Source: Rhizobacter sp964253025 (lineage in GTDB: Bacteria > Pseudomonadota > Gammaproteobacteria > Burkholderiales > Burkholderiaceae_C). Taken from it: a DNA stretch of 64,000 nucleotides. The stretch is taken from the NCBI RefSeq assembly GCF_964253025.1, contig NZ_CAXUQC020000001.1:3658001-3722000 (forward strand), written 5' to 3'. Of this stretch, positions 48,339 through 56,580 are shown piece by piece. The notes beneath the pieces are model-generated. The model had not been told where the DNA came from. It searched no databases and saw only the letters and a program-made list of their open reading frames with translations. The position numbers were made by a program, and so were the translations under genes. How positions within the stretch are numbered: the first letter of the stretch is position 1; each line of letters starts with the position of its first letter.

Positions 48339-48481
48339 TAATTCTGCGCATTGCTGCGGACACGATGGGTTCGTATTCTTCGCAGCGTCCGGACAGCGGC
48401 TCCCCGCGCGCCCTGTCCGCCGTTCGTTCCTCCGCCGGCCCCCGTGCCGGCGGGTCGACATCAGTTGCAGAGAAAGATCCG

Positions 48482-49249
48482 ATGGACACCATTCTCGAAA
48501 CGCGGGGCCTGACGAAGGAGTTCAAGGGCTTCGTGGCGGTCAACCAGGTCGACCTGAAGGTCCAGCGGGGCCACATCCACGCGTTGATCGGCCCCAACGG
48601 CGCAGGCAAGACGACCTGCTTCAACCTGCTGACGAAGTTCCTGATCCCGTCGCGGGGCCAGATCCTGTTCAACGGCGACGACATCACGAACGAGTCCTCG
48701 GCCCGCATCGCACGGCGCGGCGTGATCCGTTCGTTCCAGATCTCGGCGGTGTTTCCCCACCTCACCGTGTTGGAGAACGTGCGCGTCGCACTCCAGCGCA
48801 AGCTCGGTACGTCGTTTCACTTCTGGCGCTCCGAGCGCAGCCTGGAGCCGCTCGACGCGCGGGCGATGGAGCTGCTTCGCGCGGTCGACCTTGAAGGTTA
48901 TGCGGCACTGCCCACGGTGGAGTTGAGCTACGGCCGCAAGCGGGCCCTGGAGATCGCCACCACGCTCGCAATGGACCCGGAGCTGATGCTGCTCGACGAA
49001 CCCACGCAGGGCATGGGCCTGGAAGACGTCGACCGCATCCGCCAGCTGATCAAGAAGGTGTCCGCCAACCGCACGGTGCTCATGGTGGAGCACAACATGA
49101 GCGTGGTCTCGAGCATCGCCGACACCATCACCGTGCTGCAGCGCGGCGCCACGCTGGCCGAGGGTCCGTATGCCGAGGTGTCGAAGAACCCGGCAGTGAT
49201 GGAAGCCTACATGGGCAGCGCCGACGCCCAACTCCAGGGAGCCCACTGA
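48482..49249 (+). CDS. livG: Branched-chain amino-acid-type ABC ATPase LivG
   Basis: A 255-residue ATPase of the hydrophobic amino-acid (HAAT) family. Walker A is GPNGAGKTT; the signature is LSYGRKRALEIA, a common LivG variant of LSGGQ; Walker B is LMLLDEPTQGMG. LivG pairs with LivF. It is the first gene of livG-livF-livK-livH-livM-asparaginase, and starts 1 bp before livF begins (stop to ATG). The substrate could be amino acids or another small acid. Confidence 0.9.
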   Translation: MDTILETRGLTKEFKGFVAVNQVDLKVQRGHIHALIGPNGAGKTTCFNLLTKFLIPSRGQILFNGDDITNESSARIARRGVIRSFQISAVFPHLTVLENVRVALQRKLGTSFHFWRSERSLEPLDARAMELLRAVDLEGYAALPTVELSYGRKRALEIATTLAMDPELMLLDEPTQGMGLEDVDRIRQLIKKVSANRTVLMVEHNMSVVSSIADTITVLQRGATLAEGPYAEVSKNPAVMEAYMGSADAQLQGAH

Positions 49250-49250
49250 C

Positions 49251-49955
49251 ATGGCGCAGGCCTTTCTCGAAATCCGCGACCTTCACGCCTGGTATGGCGA
49301 GTCGCATGTGCTGCACGGCGTGAACCTCGACGTGAACGAAGGCGAGGTGGTGACCCTGCTCGGCCGCAACGGTGCCGGCCGCACGAGCACCATGCGCGCC
49401 ATCATGGGCCTGGTGGGCGCCCGCAAGGGGTCCGTGCGGGTGCGCGGCACCGAGACCATCGGCCTCGCCTCCCACCGCATCGCCCGACTGGGCGTGGGCT
49501 ACTGCCCCGAAGAGCGCGGCATCTTCTCCAGCCTGTCGGCCGAGGAGAACCTGCTGCTGCCGCCGGTGCTGGCCAAGGGCGGCATGCCGGTCGCCGAGAT
49601 CTACGAGATGTTCCCCAACCTGCGCGAGCGCGCCAGCAGCCAGGGCACCCGGCTGTCGGGCGGGGAGCAGCAGATGCTGGCCGTCGCCCGCATCCTGCGC
49701 ACCGGGGCTCGCCTGCTCCTGCTCGACGAGATCTCCGAAGGCCTGGCACCCGTCATCGTGCAGAAGCTGGCCCAGATGATCGTCACCCTGCGCAAGAAGG
49801 GCTACACCATCCTGATGGTGGAGCAGAACTTCCGCTTCGCCGCGCCGCTGGCCGACCGCTTCCTCGTGATGGAACACGGCCGCATCGAACAGTCTTTCAC
49901 CCAGGCCGAACTGCCCTCGCGGTTGGATCGCCTGCACGAACACCTTGGCGTGTGA
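49251..49955 (+). CDS. livF: Branched-chain amino-acid-type ABC ATPase LivF (Walker A Lys replaced by Arg)
   Basis: A 234-residue LivF-like ATPase. The P-loop reads GRNGAGRTST, with Arg44 where Lys is expected; the codon is CGC, so this is not a reading error at that base alone. Other motifs are normal: RLSGGEQQMLAVARIL, LLLLDEISEGLAP and an EQN stretch. Arg may weaken ATP hydrolysis in this half of the heterodimer, or be a tolerated family variant. It is 1 bp after livG. Confidence 0.88.
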   Translation: MAQAFLEIRDLHAWYGESHVLHGVNLDVNEGEVVTLLGRNGAGRTSTMRAIMGLVGARKGSVRVRGTETIGLASHRIARLGVGYCPEERGIFSSLSAEENLLLPPVLAKGGMPVAEIYEMFPNLRERASSQGTRLSGGEQQMLAVARILRTGARLLLLDEISEGLAPVIVQKLAQMIVTLRKKGYTILMVEQNFRFAAPLADRFLVMEHGRIEQSFTQAELPSRLDRLHEHLGV

Positions 49956-50010
49956 TCCACGCCGCCCCATTGACCTGTCCCCTGCTCTGCATCCCCAAGG
50001 AGAACTCCTG

Positions 50011-51231
50011 ATGACGCTCACCCGACTGACCCGCATTGCCTCGGCCTGCTCGATCGCCCTGGCCGCCACCGTGACCGGGGGGGCCGCCCACGCCCAGATC
50101 TCCGGTGACGTGATCCGCATCGGCCTCATCACCGACATGTCGGGCCTGTACTCCGACATCGACGGCCCGGCCGGTGTGGAGGCAGTGCGCATGGCAGTGG
50201 CCGATGCCGGCGGCAACGTGAACGGCAAGAAGATCGAAGTGCTCTTCGCCGACCACCAGAACAAGCCTGACGTGGCCGCCTCCAAGGCCCGCGAATGGTT
50301 CGACCAGCAGGGCCTGGACCTGCTGATCGGCGGCACCAACACCGGGGCCAGCCTCGCGATGGCCGGCGTGGCGGCCGAGAAGAAGAAGCCCTTCATCGCC
50401 GTCGGCGCCGGCGGCTCGGCACTCACCAACGAGCGCTGCTCGCCCTACACCGTGCACTGGGCCTACGACACCGTGGCCCTGGCCAAGGGCACCGGCGGCG
50501 CCGTGGTGAAGGCGGGCGGCAAGAGCTGGTACTTCCTGACGGCGGACTACGCCTTCGGGCAGGCGCTGCAGAACGACACGGCCAACGTCGTGAAGGCCGC
50601 AGGCGGCACCGTGGCGGGCTCGGTGCGCCACCCGCTGTCGGCTGCCGACTTCTCCTCCTTCCTGCTGCAGGCTCAGGCGAGCAAGGCGGACATCCTCGGC
50701 CTCGCCAACGCCGGCGGCGACACGATCAACGCCATCAAGGCGGCCAACGAGTTCGGCATCACGAAGAAGATGAAGCTGGCCGGCCTGCTGATGTTCATCA
50801 ACGACGTGCACTCGCTCGGCCTCAAGGCCACGCAGGGCATGTACCTGACCGACAGCTGGTACTGGAACCAGAACGCCGAAACGCGCGCCTGGAGCCGCAA
50901 GTTCTTCGAGAAGTTCAAGCGCATGCCGTCGTCGCTGCAGGCGGCGGACTACTCGGTGGCCCTCAACTACCTGATGGCCGTGAAGGCCACCGGGTCGGAC
51001 GACGGCGACAAGGTGCTCGCCCACCTGCGCAAGACGCCCATCAACGACATGTTCGCCAAGAACGGCAGCATTCGCGCGGACGGTCGCATGGTGCACGACA
51101 TGTACCTGATGCAGGTGAAGACGCCGGCGCAGTCGAAGGAACCCTGGGACTACTACAACGTGGTGGAAACCATCAAGGGCGAAGCGGCCTGGACGACCAA
51201 GGCCGAGTCGAAGTGCGAACTGTGGAAGTGA
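50011..51231 (+). CDS. livK: Branched-chain amino-acid-type binding protein LivK
   Basis: A 406-residue periplasmic binding protein. A signal peptide (CSIALAATVTGGAAHA) leads to the mature start ISGDVIRIGLITDMSGLYSD, GNTVNGKKIEVLF-type and LIGGTNTGASLAM motifs. The ANAGGDTINAIKAANEF segment is characteristic of LivK-like proteins. It sits between livF and livH, an unusual place compared with many livK-first operons. AAGGAG precedes ATG 50011. Ligand unknown. Confidence 0.88.
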   Translation: MTLTRLTRIASACSIALAATVTGGAAHAQISGDVIRIGLITDMSGLYSDIDGPAGVEAVRMAVADAGGNVNGKKIEVLFADHQNKPDVAASKAREWFDQQGLDLLIGGTNTGASLAMAGVAAEKKKPFIAVGAGGSALTNERCSPYTVHWAYDTVALAKGTGGAVVKAGGKSWYFLTADYAFGQALQNDTANVVKAAGGTVAGSVRHPLSAADFSSFLLQAQASKADILGLANAGGDTINAIKAANEFGITKKMKLAGLLMFINDVHSLGLKATQGMYLTDSWYWNQNAETRAWSRKFFEKFKRMPSSLQAADYSVALNYLMAVKATGSDDGDKVLAHLRKTPINDMFAKNGSIRADGRMVHDMYLMQVKTPAQSKEPWDYYNVVETIKGEAAWTTKAESKCELWK

Positions 51232-51305
51232 CCTGCTGACCTCCTGAGCACCCGGGCCCCACGACGGCCCGCGGTGCCGCACCCTGCCTCCCAACCCGGA
51301 CTCCC

Positions 51306-52193
51306 ATGGACGAAATCTTCGGCATTCCCATCCAGGCCTTCCTCGGCCAGCTGCTGCTCGGGCTGGTGAACGGCTCGTTCTACGCGATGCTGAGCCTCGG
51401 CCTGGCCGTGATCTTCGGCCTGCTCGGCATCGTGAACTTCGCGCACGGCGCGCTGTACATGATCGGAGCCTACGTGGCCTGGCTCAGCTTCGAGAAGTTC
51501 GGGCTGAACTACTGGGTGGCCCTGGTGCTGTCACCCCTCGTCGTGGGCGCGCTCGGCGTGCTGATCGAACGCACGCTGCTGCGCCACCTCTACAAGCTCG
51601 ACCCGCTCTACGGCCTGCTGCTGACCTTCGGCCTGGCGCTCATTGCCGAAGGCGTGTTCCGCGAGCAGTTCGGCGTGTCGGGGCAGCAGTATTCGGTGCC
51701 CGACCTGCTGGCCGGCGCCACCGACCTCGGCTTCATGGTGTTGCCGAACTACCGCGCGTGGGTCGTCGTGGCCTCGCTGACCGTCTGCCTGGGCACCTGG
51801 TTCATCGTCGAGAAGACGCGGCTGGGCGCCACGCTGCGTGCCGGAACCGAGAACCCCGCACTCGTGCAGGCCTTCGGCATCAACGTTCCGGTGATGGTGA
51901 CGCTGACCTATGCCGCCGGTGCCGCCCTCGCGGCACTTGCGGGCGTGCTGGCCGCACCGGTCATCCAGATCACTCCGCTGATGGGCTCCAACCTCATCAT
52001 CGTCGTGTTCGCGGTGGTCGTGATCGGCGGCATGGGCTCCATCCTCGGCTCGATCCTCACCGGCGTGGCCCTGGGCGTGGTCGAAGGGCTGACGAAGGTG
52101 TTCTATCCCGAGGCGTCCAACATCGTGGTGTTCGTGATCATGGCCATCGTGCTCGTGATCCGCCCCGCCGGCCTGTTCGGCAAGGAGATCTGA
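51306..52193 (+). CDS. livH: Branched-chain amino-acid-type permease LivH
   Basis: A 295-residue membrane permease with eight or so helices. LVNGSFYAMLSLGLAVIFGL and FAHGALYMIGAYVAW, GTENPALVQAFGINVPV, and GGMGSILGSILTGVALG are LivH hallmarks. LivM follows with a 1-bp gap. It forms the channel with LivM. Confidence 0.92.
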   Translation: MDEIFGIPIQAFLGQLLLGLVNGSFYAMLSLGLAVIFGLLGIVNFAHGALYMIGAYVAWLSFEKFGLNYWVALVLSPLVVGALGVLIERTLLRHLYKLDPLYGLLLTFGLALIAEGVFREQFGVSGQQYSVPDLLAGATDLGFMVLPNYRAWVVVASLTVCLGTWFIVEKTRLGATLRAGTENPALVQAFGINVPVMVTLTYAAGAALAALAGVLAAPVIQITPLMGSNLIIVVFAVVVIGGMGSILGSILTGVALGVVEGLTKVFYPEASNIVVFVIMAIVLVIRPAGLFGKEI

Positions 52194-52194
52194 C

Positions 52195-53223
52195 ATGGCA
52201 ACGGCCGCTTCCCCCTCTTCCGTGCCGACGAGCACCCCGGCATCCACCGCCGCGCCGGGCACCGCAGCCGCCTCTCGGCGCAGCGCGTTCCGTGCAGGCA
52301 CCGTGATGTGGGCCGTCGTCTTCGCCGTGCTGCTTGCGGCGCCCTTCATCGGCCTGTACCCGGTCTTCATGATGAAGGCCCTGTGCTTCGCGATCTTCGC
52401 CTGTGCCTTCAACCTGCTGCTGGGCTACACCGGCCTGCTGTCGTTCGGCCACGCCGCCTTCATGGGCGCCGCGGCGTACGCCACCGGCTGGCTTGTTCGC
52501 TCCGGGGGCTGGAGCCCCGAGCTCGGGCTGCTGGCCGGCATCGTGGTCGGGGCGGTGCTGGGCCTCATGGTGGGCCTGATCGCCATCCGCCGCCAGGGCA
52601 TCTACTTCGCGATGATCACGCTCGCGATGGCGCAGATGGTGTACTTCGTGTGCCTGCAGGCGCCGTTCACCGGCGGTGAGGACGGGCTGCAGGGCGTGCC
52701 GCGGGGCAAGCTCTTCGGCCTCGTCCCGCTGGCCAATGACCTGACCATGTACTTCGTCGTGCTGGCCATCTTCGCCGCCGTCTTCCTCGCCATCGTGCGC
52801 ATCGTGCACTCGCCGTACGGCCAGGTGCTCAAGGCCATCCGCGAGAACGAGCCGCGCGCCGTCTCGCTCGGCTACGACGTGGACCGCTACAAGCTGCTGG
52901 CCTTCGTGCTGTCCACCGCGATCGCGGGCCTGGCCGGCTCGCTCAAGACCCTGGTGCTCGGCTTCGCAACGCTGTCGGATGTGCACTGGTCGCTCTCGGG
53001 CGAGGTGGTGCTCATGACCTTGCTCGGCGGCATGGGCACCTTTGCCGGACCGGTCATCGGTGCCTTCACCATCATCGGCCTGCAGAATTTCCTGGCAGAC
53101 CGGGTGGGCTCGTGGATCACCGTCATCATCGGCGCCATCTTCGTGGTGTGCGTGATCGCCTTCCGCCGGGGCATCGTGGGCGAATTGCTCGCCTGGCAGC
53201 AGCGCCGGCGTGCACGGGGTTGA
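52195..53223 (+). CDS. livM: Branched-chain amino-acid-type permease LivM
   Basis: A 342-residue permease with an N-terminal Ala/Ser-rich extension of about 30 residues, then LCFAIFACAFNLLLGYTGLL, GHAAFMGAAAYATGWLV, FFGGTGS-like core replaced by GGEDGLQGVPRGK, and HSPYGQVLKAIRENEPRA. Typical LivM, completing the channel. It ends 70 bp before the asparaginase gene. Confidence 0.92.
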   Translation: MATAASPSSVPTSTPASTAAPGTAAASRRSAFRAGTVMWAVVFAVLLAAPFIGLYPVFMMKALCFAIFACAFNLLLGYTGLLSFGHAAFMGAAAYATGWLVRSGGWSPELGLLAGIVVGAVLGLMVGLIAIRRQGIYFAMITLAMAQMVYFVCLQAPFTGGEDGLQGVPRGKLFGLVPLANDLTMYFVVLAIFAAVFLAIVRIVHSPYGQVLKAIRENEPRAVSLGYDVDRYKLLAFVLSTAIAGLAGSLKTLVLGFATLSDVHWSLSGEVVLMTLLGGMGTFAGPVIGAFTIIGLQNFLADRVGSWITVIIGAIFVVCVIAFRRGIVGELLAWQQRRRARG

Positions 53224-53293
53224 TGCGGCCGTGGTGGCACGGCGGTTGCATCAGGTCTTCCCTTCACTTTTCCCTGTTCCGGAGCTTCCTCTC

Positions 53294-54391
53294 ATGAAAC
53301 CCATGATGCCCGCCCTGCGCCGCTCGGTTACCGCCTTGCTCAGCGCAGCGCTCCTCGCCCCTTTCGCAGCCTGTGCCCAGACGGCACCAGCCACCCCTGC
53401 CAAGAAGCCGGTGGTTGTGGTCGTCGCCACGGGAGGCACCATCGCGGGCGCCGGCGCCTCCTCCGCGAACAGCGCCACCTACCAAGCGGCCAAGGTGCCG
53501 GTCGACAAGCTGATCGCGGGCCTCCCCGAACTGGCCGACGTGGCCGAAGTGCGCGGCCAGCAGGCGTTCCAGATTGCCAGCGAGAGCTTTACCAACGAGA
53601 AGCTCGTCGAGCTCGGCAAGTCCATCTCCACCCTGCTCAAGGACCCGGCTGTCGACGGCGTGGTCGTCACGCACGGCACGGACACGCTGGAAGAGACCTC
53701 GTTCTTCCTCAACCTGGTCGTGCGCACCGAGAAGCCCATCGTGCTGGTCGGCTCCATGCGCCCCGGCACGGCGCTCTCGGCTGACGGCGCCCTGAACCTG
53801 TACAACGCCGTCGTGCTGGCGGGGACGCCGAGCGCGCGCGGCAAGGGCGTGCTGGTGATGATGAACGACGACATCCTGTCGGGCCGCGACGTGGCCAAGC
53901 GCGTCAACATCAAGACCAGCGCCTTCGGCAGCCAGTGGGGCCCGCTCGGCATGATGGTCGAGCGCAAGGCCTATTGGTTCCGCGCGCCGGTCAAGCGCCA
54001 GGGCATGACGTCCGAGTTCGACATCGACCGCATCACCGCCCTGCCCGAAGTGGCCATCGTGTACGGCTCGGGCAGCATGAACACCTCGCTGGTCCCGGCC
54101 GCCGTGTCCTCCGGCGCCAAGGCCATCGTGCACGCCGGCACCGGCAACGGCTCGGTGCCCAACTACGGTGTCGACGCCCTGCGCCAGGCCCGCACCGCCG
54201 GCCTGCAGATCGTGCGCTCTTCGCGCGTTGCCGACGGCTTCGTGCTGCGCAACTCCGAGCAGCCCGATGACAAGTACGACTGGGTGGTCGCCCACGACCT
54301 GAACCCGCAGAAGGCCAAGATCCTTACCGCCCTCGCACTCACGAAGGGCGTGAGCTCGGCTGAGCTGCAGCGGATGTTCATGGAGTATTGA
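53294..54391 (+). CDS. ansB: Periplasmic type II L-asparaginase
   Basis: A 365-residue enzyme that hydrolyses asparagine (and often glutamine) to the acid plus ammonia. A signal peptide (ALLAPFAACAQT) precedes the active-site motifs TGGTIAG (about 52-58) and VVTHGTDTLEETSFFL (about 130-145). Type II enzymes act in the periplasm. It lies 70 bp after livM, so the importer may take up the acid product. ATG 53294 has GGAG upstream. The base after its stop codon starts a 53-bp repeat. Confidence 0.92.
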   Translation: MKPMMPALRRSVTALLSAALLAPFAACAQTAPATPAKKPVVVVVATGGTIAGAGASSANSATYQAAKVPVDKLIAGLPELADVAEVRGQQAFQIASESFTNEKLVELGKSISTLLKDPAVDGVVVTHGTDTLEETSFFLNLVVRTEKPIVLVGSMRPGTALSADGALNLYNAVVLAGTPSARGKGVLVMMNDDILSGRDVAKRVNIKTSAFGSQWGPLGMMVERKAYWFRAPVKRQGMTSEFDIDRITALPEVAIVYGSGSMNTSLVPAAVSSGAKAIVHAGTGNGSVPNYGVDALRQARTAGLQIVRSSRVADGFVLRNSEQPDDKYDWVVAHDLNPQKAKILTALALTKGVSSAELQRMFMEY

Positions 54392-54444
54392 GCCCCCACG
54401 TCGCTTCGCTCCTGCCCCCCGAGGGGGCGCCACGGGTCGCCCGG
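54392..54444. repeat. 53-bp element, copy A (abuts the ansB stop codon)
   Basis: A 53-bp sequence starting GCCCCCACGTCGCTTCGC directly after the ansB TGA. The reverse complement of the same 53 bp, with no mismatch, is at 56528-56580. It includes CCCCCCGAGGGGG, a hairpin core, so it may terminate transcription. Similarity to the copy at 56418-56517 extends to about 54490. Confidence 0.9.
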
Positions 54445-54469
54445 GAGACCCGGGCTCGCGTGTGGCTTG

Positions 54470-54829
54470 GGGGCGCTTCGCTTCGCTCGCTAGGCGTGTT
54501 GCGCGGGGCGCTTTGCTTCGCTCGCTGGGCGGGGTGCGCGGGGCGCTTTGCTTCGCTCGCTGGGCGTGTTGCGCGGGGCGCTTTGCTTCGCTCGCTGGGC
54601 GGGGTGCGCGGGGCGCTTTGCTTCGCTCGCTAGGCGTGTTGCGCGGGGCGCTTTGCTTCGCTCGCTGGGCGGGGTGCGCGGGGTGCTTTGCTTCGCTCGC
54701 TGGGCGGGGTGCGCGGGGCGCTTTGCTTCGCTCGCTGGGCGTGTTGCGCGGGGCGCTTCGCTCGCTGGGGCGTCATGCGCGTCGTTTCGCGCTCGGGGTG
54801 CTTTGCTTCGCTCGCTGGGTGGGTTGCGC
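54470..54829. repeat. 35-bp tandem array, about ten copies
   Basis: Units of 35 bp, each beginning GGGGCGCTTTGCTTCGCT and ending in either GGCGTGTTGCGC or GGCGGGGTGCGC. Eight full units run from 54470 to 54749, one shortened unit follows (54750-54780), and another full-length copy is at 54795-54829; degenerate copies continue to about 54900. Units 1 and 5 share TAGGCG, suggesting a partial 140-bp higher-order repeat. Frames through the array are artefacts. The array head resembles the tail of the 53-bp element. Confidence 0.9.
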
Positions 54830-54911
54830 TCAGCGAGTGCGGCGGGCGCTTGGCTCGCTCGGCGTGTGCTGTTGTGCGTTGCTTCGCGCGGGTGGGCGCC
54901 GAGGTCGCTGG

Positions 54912-55319
54912 TTACCGCATGGGCTGGATGGTGGTGGCTTGGGACCAGACGACTTGCCAGGTGCCGTCCCGTTGCTCGTAGAGGTCGGTGTGCCAGTAGT
55001 CGGCCTGGGGGACCTGGTGGGTGCCGAAGCTCACCTGCATGCTTGAGCGGTACCTGAGTGCGGCGATGTGGTCGTGGAGGCGCACGTCGATGTCGTGCGG
55101 GTCCCACGAGGTGTAGACCAGCTGGCCGCTCTGGATGGCACCGAGGTATTGCGCGCGGGTCAGGGTCATGCCGACCGGCGTGACGAGCTGGAAGTCCGCG
55201 GCATGCAACGGGGCGGCGAGGTCGACGTTGCGTTGCACGAGCGCACGCACGCGGCTGCGCTCGATCGTGCGCAGCGTGTCGGCCGTGGAATGCGCCGGTG
55301 ATTCAAGGTGGTTTGACAT
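54912..55319 (-). CDS. NTF2/DUF4440-like protein
   Basis: A 135-residue NTF2-fold protein without signal peptide: HSTADTLRTIERSRVRALVQ, LHAADFQLVTPVGMTLTRAQ, YRSSMQVSFGTHQVPQADYW and DGTWQVVWSQATTIQPMR. The order (helix, then DFQLVTPxG, then late WQVVWSQ) matches DUF4440 proteins. The ATG at 55319 overlaps no neighbour. Function unknown. It is transcribed toward the repeat array. Confidence 0.8.
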   Translation of the reverse strand: MSNHLESPAHSTADTLRTIERSRVRALVQRNVDLAAPLHAADFQLVTPVGMTLTRAQYLGAIQSGQLVYTSWDPHDIDVRLHDHIAALRYRSSMQVSFGTHQVPQADYWHTDLYEQRDGTWQVVWSQATTIQPMR

Positions 55320-55519
55320 GTCGGTTGAAAGCGATGGGAGGCAGGGGACGGTTGCGGCATGTCGCGTCGCCGCGAGCCGAACTCTCGCAAACGTCGATTA
55401 AGAATTCATGAGGGCTCTCGCGCGGTGCGCTGCCGGCCGTGTCCGGCAAGTGAGACACCGCGCGCCGCGCTGTGCGGACCCTCGGACGTCCACAGACCGG
55501 TGTGCCTTTGATCCATGGC

Positions 55520-56158
55520 TCACGCCGGATCGGCGCCCGAGGCCGGGCCGCGAGCGGTCCGCACCGCCTTCTGCGGGTGCGGCGTCTCGCCGCGACGAAG
55601 CATGTCGACGAATGCGGCGATGCGCTTCTCTCGTCCGGCCGCGGTCTTGAGGCTGTGCATGCGGAAGGCCAGCGCGAAGCGGTTCTGGGCGCTGAGCTGC
55701 TCCAGCATGCGACGGGCGACGGGGTCGGCATCGATGGCTGCCTGCAGATCGTCCGGGATCGGCATGTTGGCGGCGCTGCCATAGGCGTTCGCCCAGCGGC
55801 CGTCCGCCTGGGCCGCCTCCACCTCGCGCATGCCATGCGGGGTCATGCGCCCGGCCTCGATCAGCCGCGTCACGTTGGCCACGTTGATCTGGCTCCACAC
55901 GCTGCCCTTGCGGCGGGGCGTGTAGCGCTGGAGGTAGCTCTCGTCGTCGAAGCGCTTGCGGATCGCATCGATCCACCCCCAGCACAGCGCCACGTCGATC
56001 GCTTCCTTGGGTGTGATCGACGCCCGCCCGGAGCCCACCTTGTGGATCTTGATCCACACCTCGTCCGCCACGTCGTGGTGCCCCGCCAGCCACTCCGCAA
56101 ACGCCGGCCCATCCACGAACTCCCGCACCTTGCCCGGATCCACCACCACCGCTGCCAT
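55520..56158 (-). CDS. YdeI/OmpD-associated family protein
   Basis: A 212-residue YdeI-type protein: EVWIKIHKVGSGRASITPKE, AIDVALCWGWIDAIRKRFDD, YLQRYTPRRKGSVWSQINVA, and a C-terminal SLKTAAGREKRIAAFVDMLR. The real start is ATG 56158 (MAAVVVDPGKV, GGAGG upstream); frame continuing upstream lies in repeat DNA. Members have a role in polyamine or antimicrobial-peptide responses in some bacteria; here the role is unknown. Confidence 0.88.
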   Translation of the reverse strand: MAAVVVDPGKVREFVDGPAFAEWLAGHHDVADEVWIKIHKVGSGRASITPKEAIDVALCWGWIDAIRKRFDDESYLQRYTPRRKGSVWSQINVANVTRLIEAGRMTPHGMREVEAAQADGRWANAYGSAANMPIPDDLQAAIDADPVARRMLEQLSAQNRFALAFRMHSLKTAAGREKRIAAFVDMLRRGETPHPQKAVRTARGPASGADPA

Positions 56159-56417
56159 GCACCCTCCGTTCTCGACCAACAATCCTACCGGGCCGCGCCC
56201 GAAGGCAAGGGCACAGATGCCCCGGGAGACCAACCGCGGTGCATCGCATCGATTCCGCCCGGACCGAGCGAAGCGTCTTTCGGCCGCATTGAAGCGGGCG
56301 TCGCCTGGACCGAGCAATGCGAGTGCCCCATCAAGAAACTTGCAGAATGGCCCCCCGGGCGACCCGTGACCACCCACCTCCTGCAAATTGGCAGACCCGA
56401 CCCCAACCGAGAGGGAG

Positions 56418-56517
56418 AGCCGGCGAAGCGACGCGCCATCAAGTCACACGCGAGCACGGGTCTCCCGGGCGACCCGTGGCGCCCCCCGGGGGCAGGAGCG
56501 AACGCGACTGGGGGGCC
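56418..56517. repeat. Imperfect long copy of the element (B1)
   Basis: About 100 bp, inverted, aligning with 54392-54490. Shared blocks include CACGGGTCGCCCGGGAGA and CTCGCGTGTG on the minus strand, with scattered changes. It shows that the repeat unit is longer than the 53-bp perfect core. Confidence 0.75.
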
Positions 56518-56527
56518 AACGTTCCAG

Positions 56528-56580
56528 CCGGGCGACCCGTGGCGCCCCCTCGGGGGGCAGGAGCGAAGCGACGTGGGGGC
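56528..56580. repeat. 53-bp element, copy B2 (abuts the gdhA stop codon)
   Basis: A perfect inverted copy of 54392-54444. It ends at 56580, one base before the gdhA stop codon TAG (56581-56583 on the minus strand), so it too begins exactly after the stop. Confidence 0.9.

Larger units (their letters stand above)
56159..56580. repeat. Non-coding repeat region before the gdhA end
   Basis: This 420-bp stretch has no credible gene. It holds a partial copy (CCCGGGCGACCCGTG, 56354-56368), an imperfect copy at 56418-56517 and a perfect 53-bp copy at 56528-56580, all inverted relative to copy A at 54392. Confidence 0.75.

Noticed and set aside
54470..54829. CRISPR array
   Set aside because: The repeats are directly adjacent with no unique spacers, and no cas genes are near.
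54462..55107. Long open frames on both strands through the 35-bp array
   Set aside because: They come from repeated units without stops; the translation is a tandem low-complexity peptide and the unit length (35) is not a multiple of 3.
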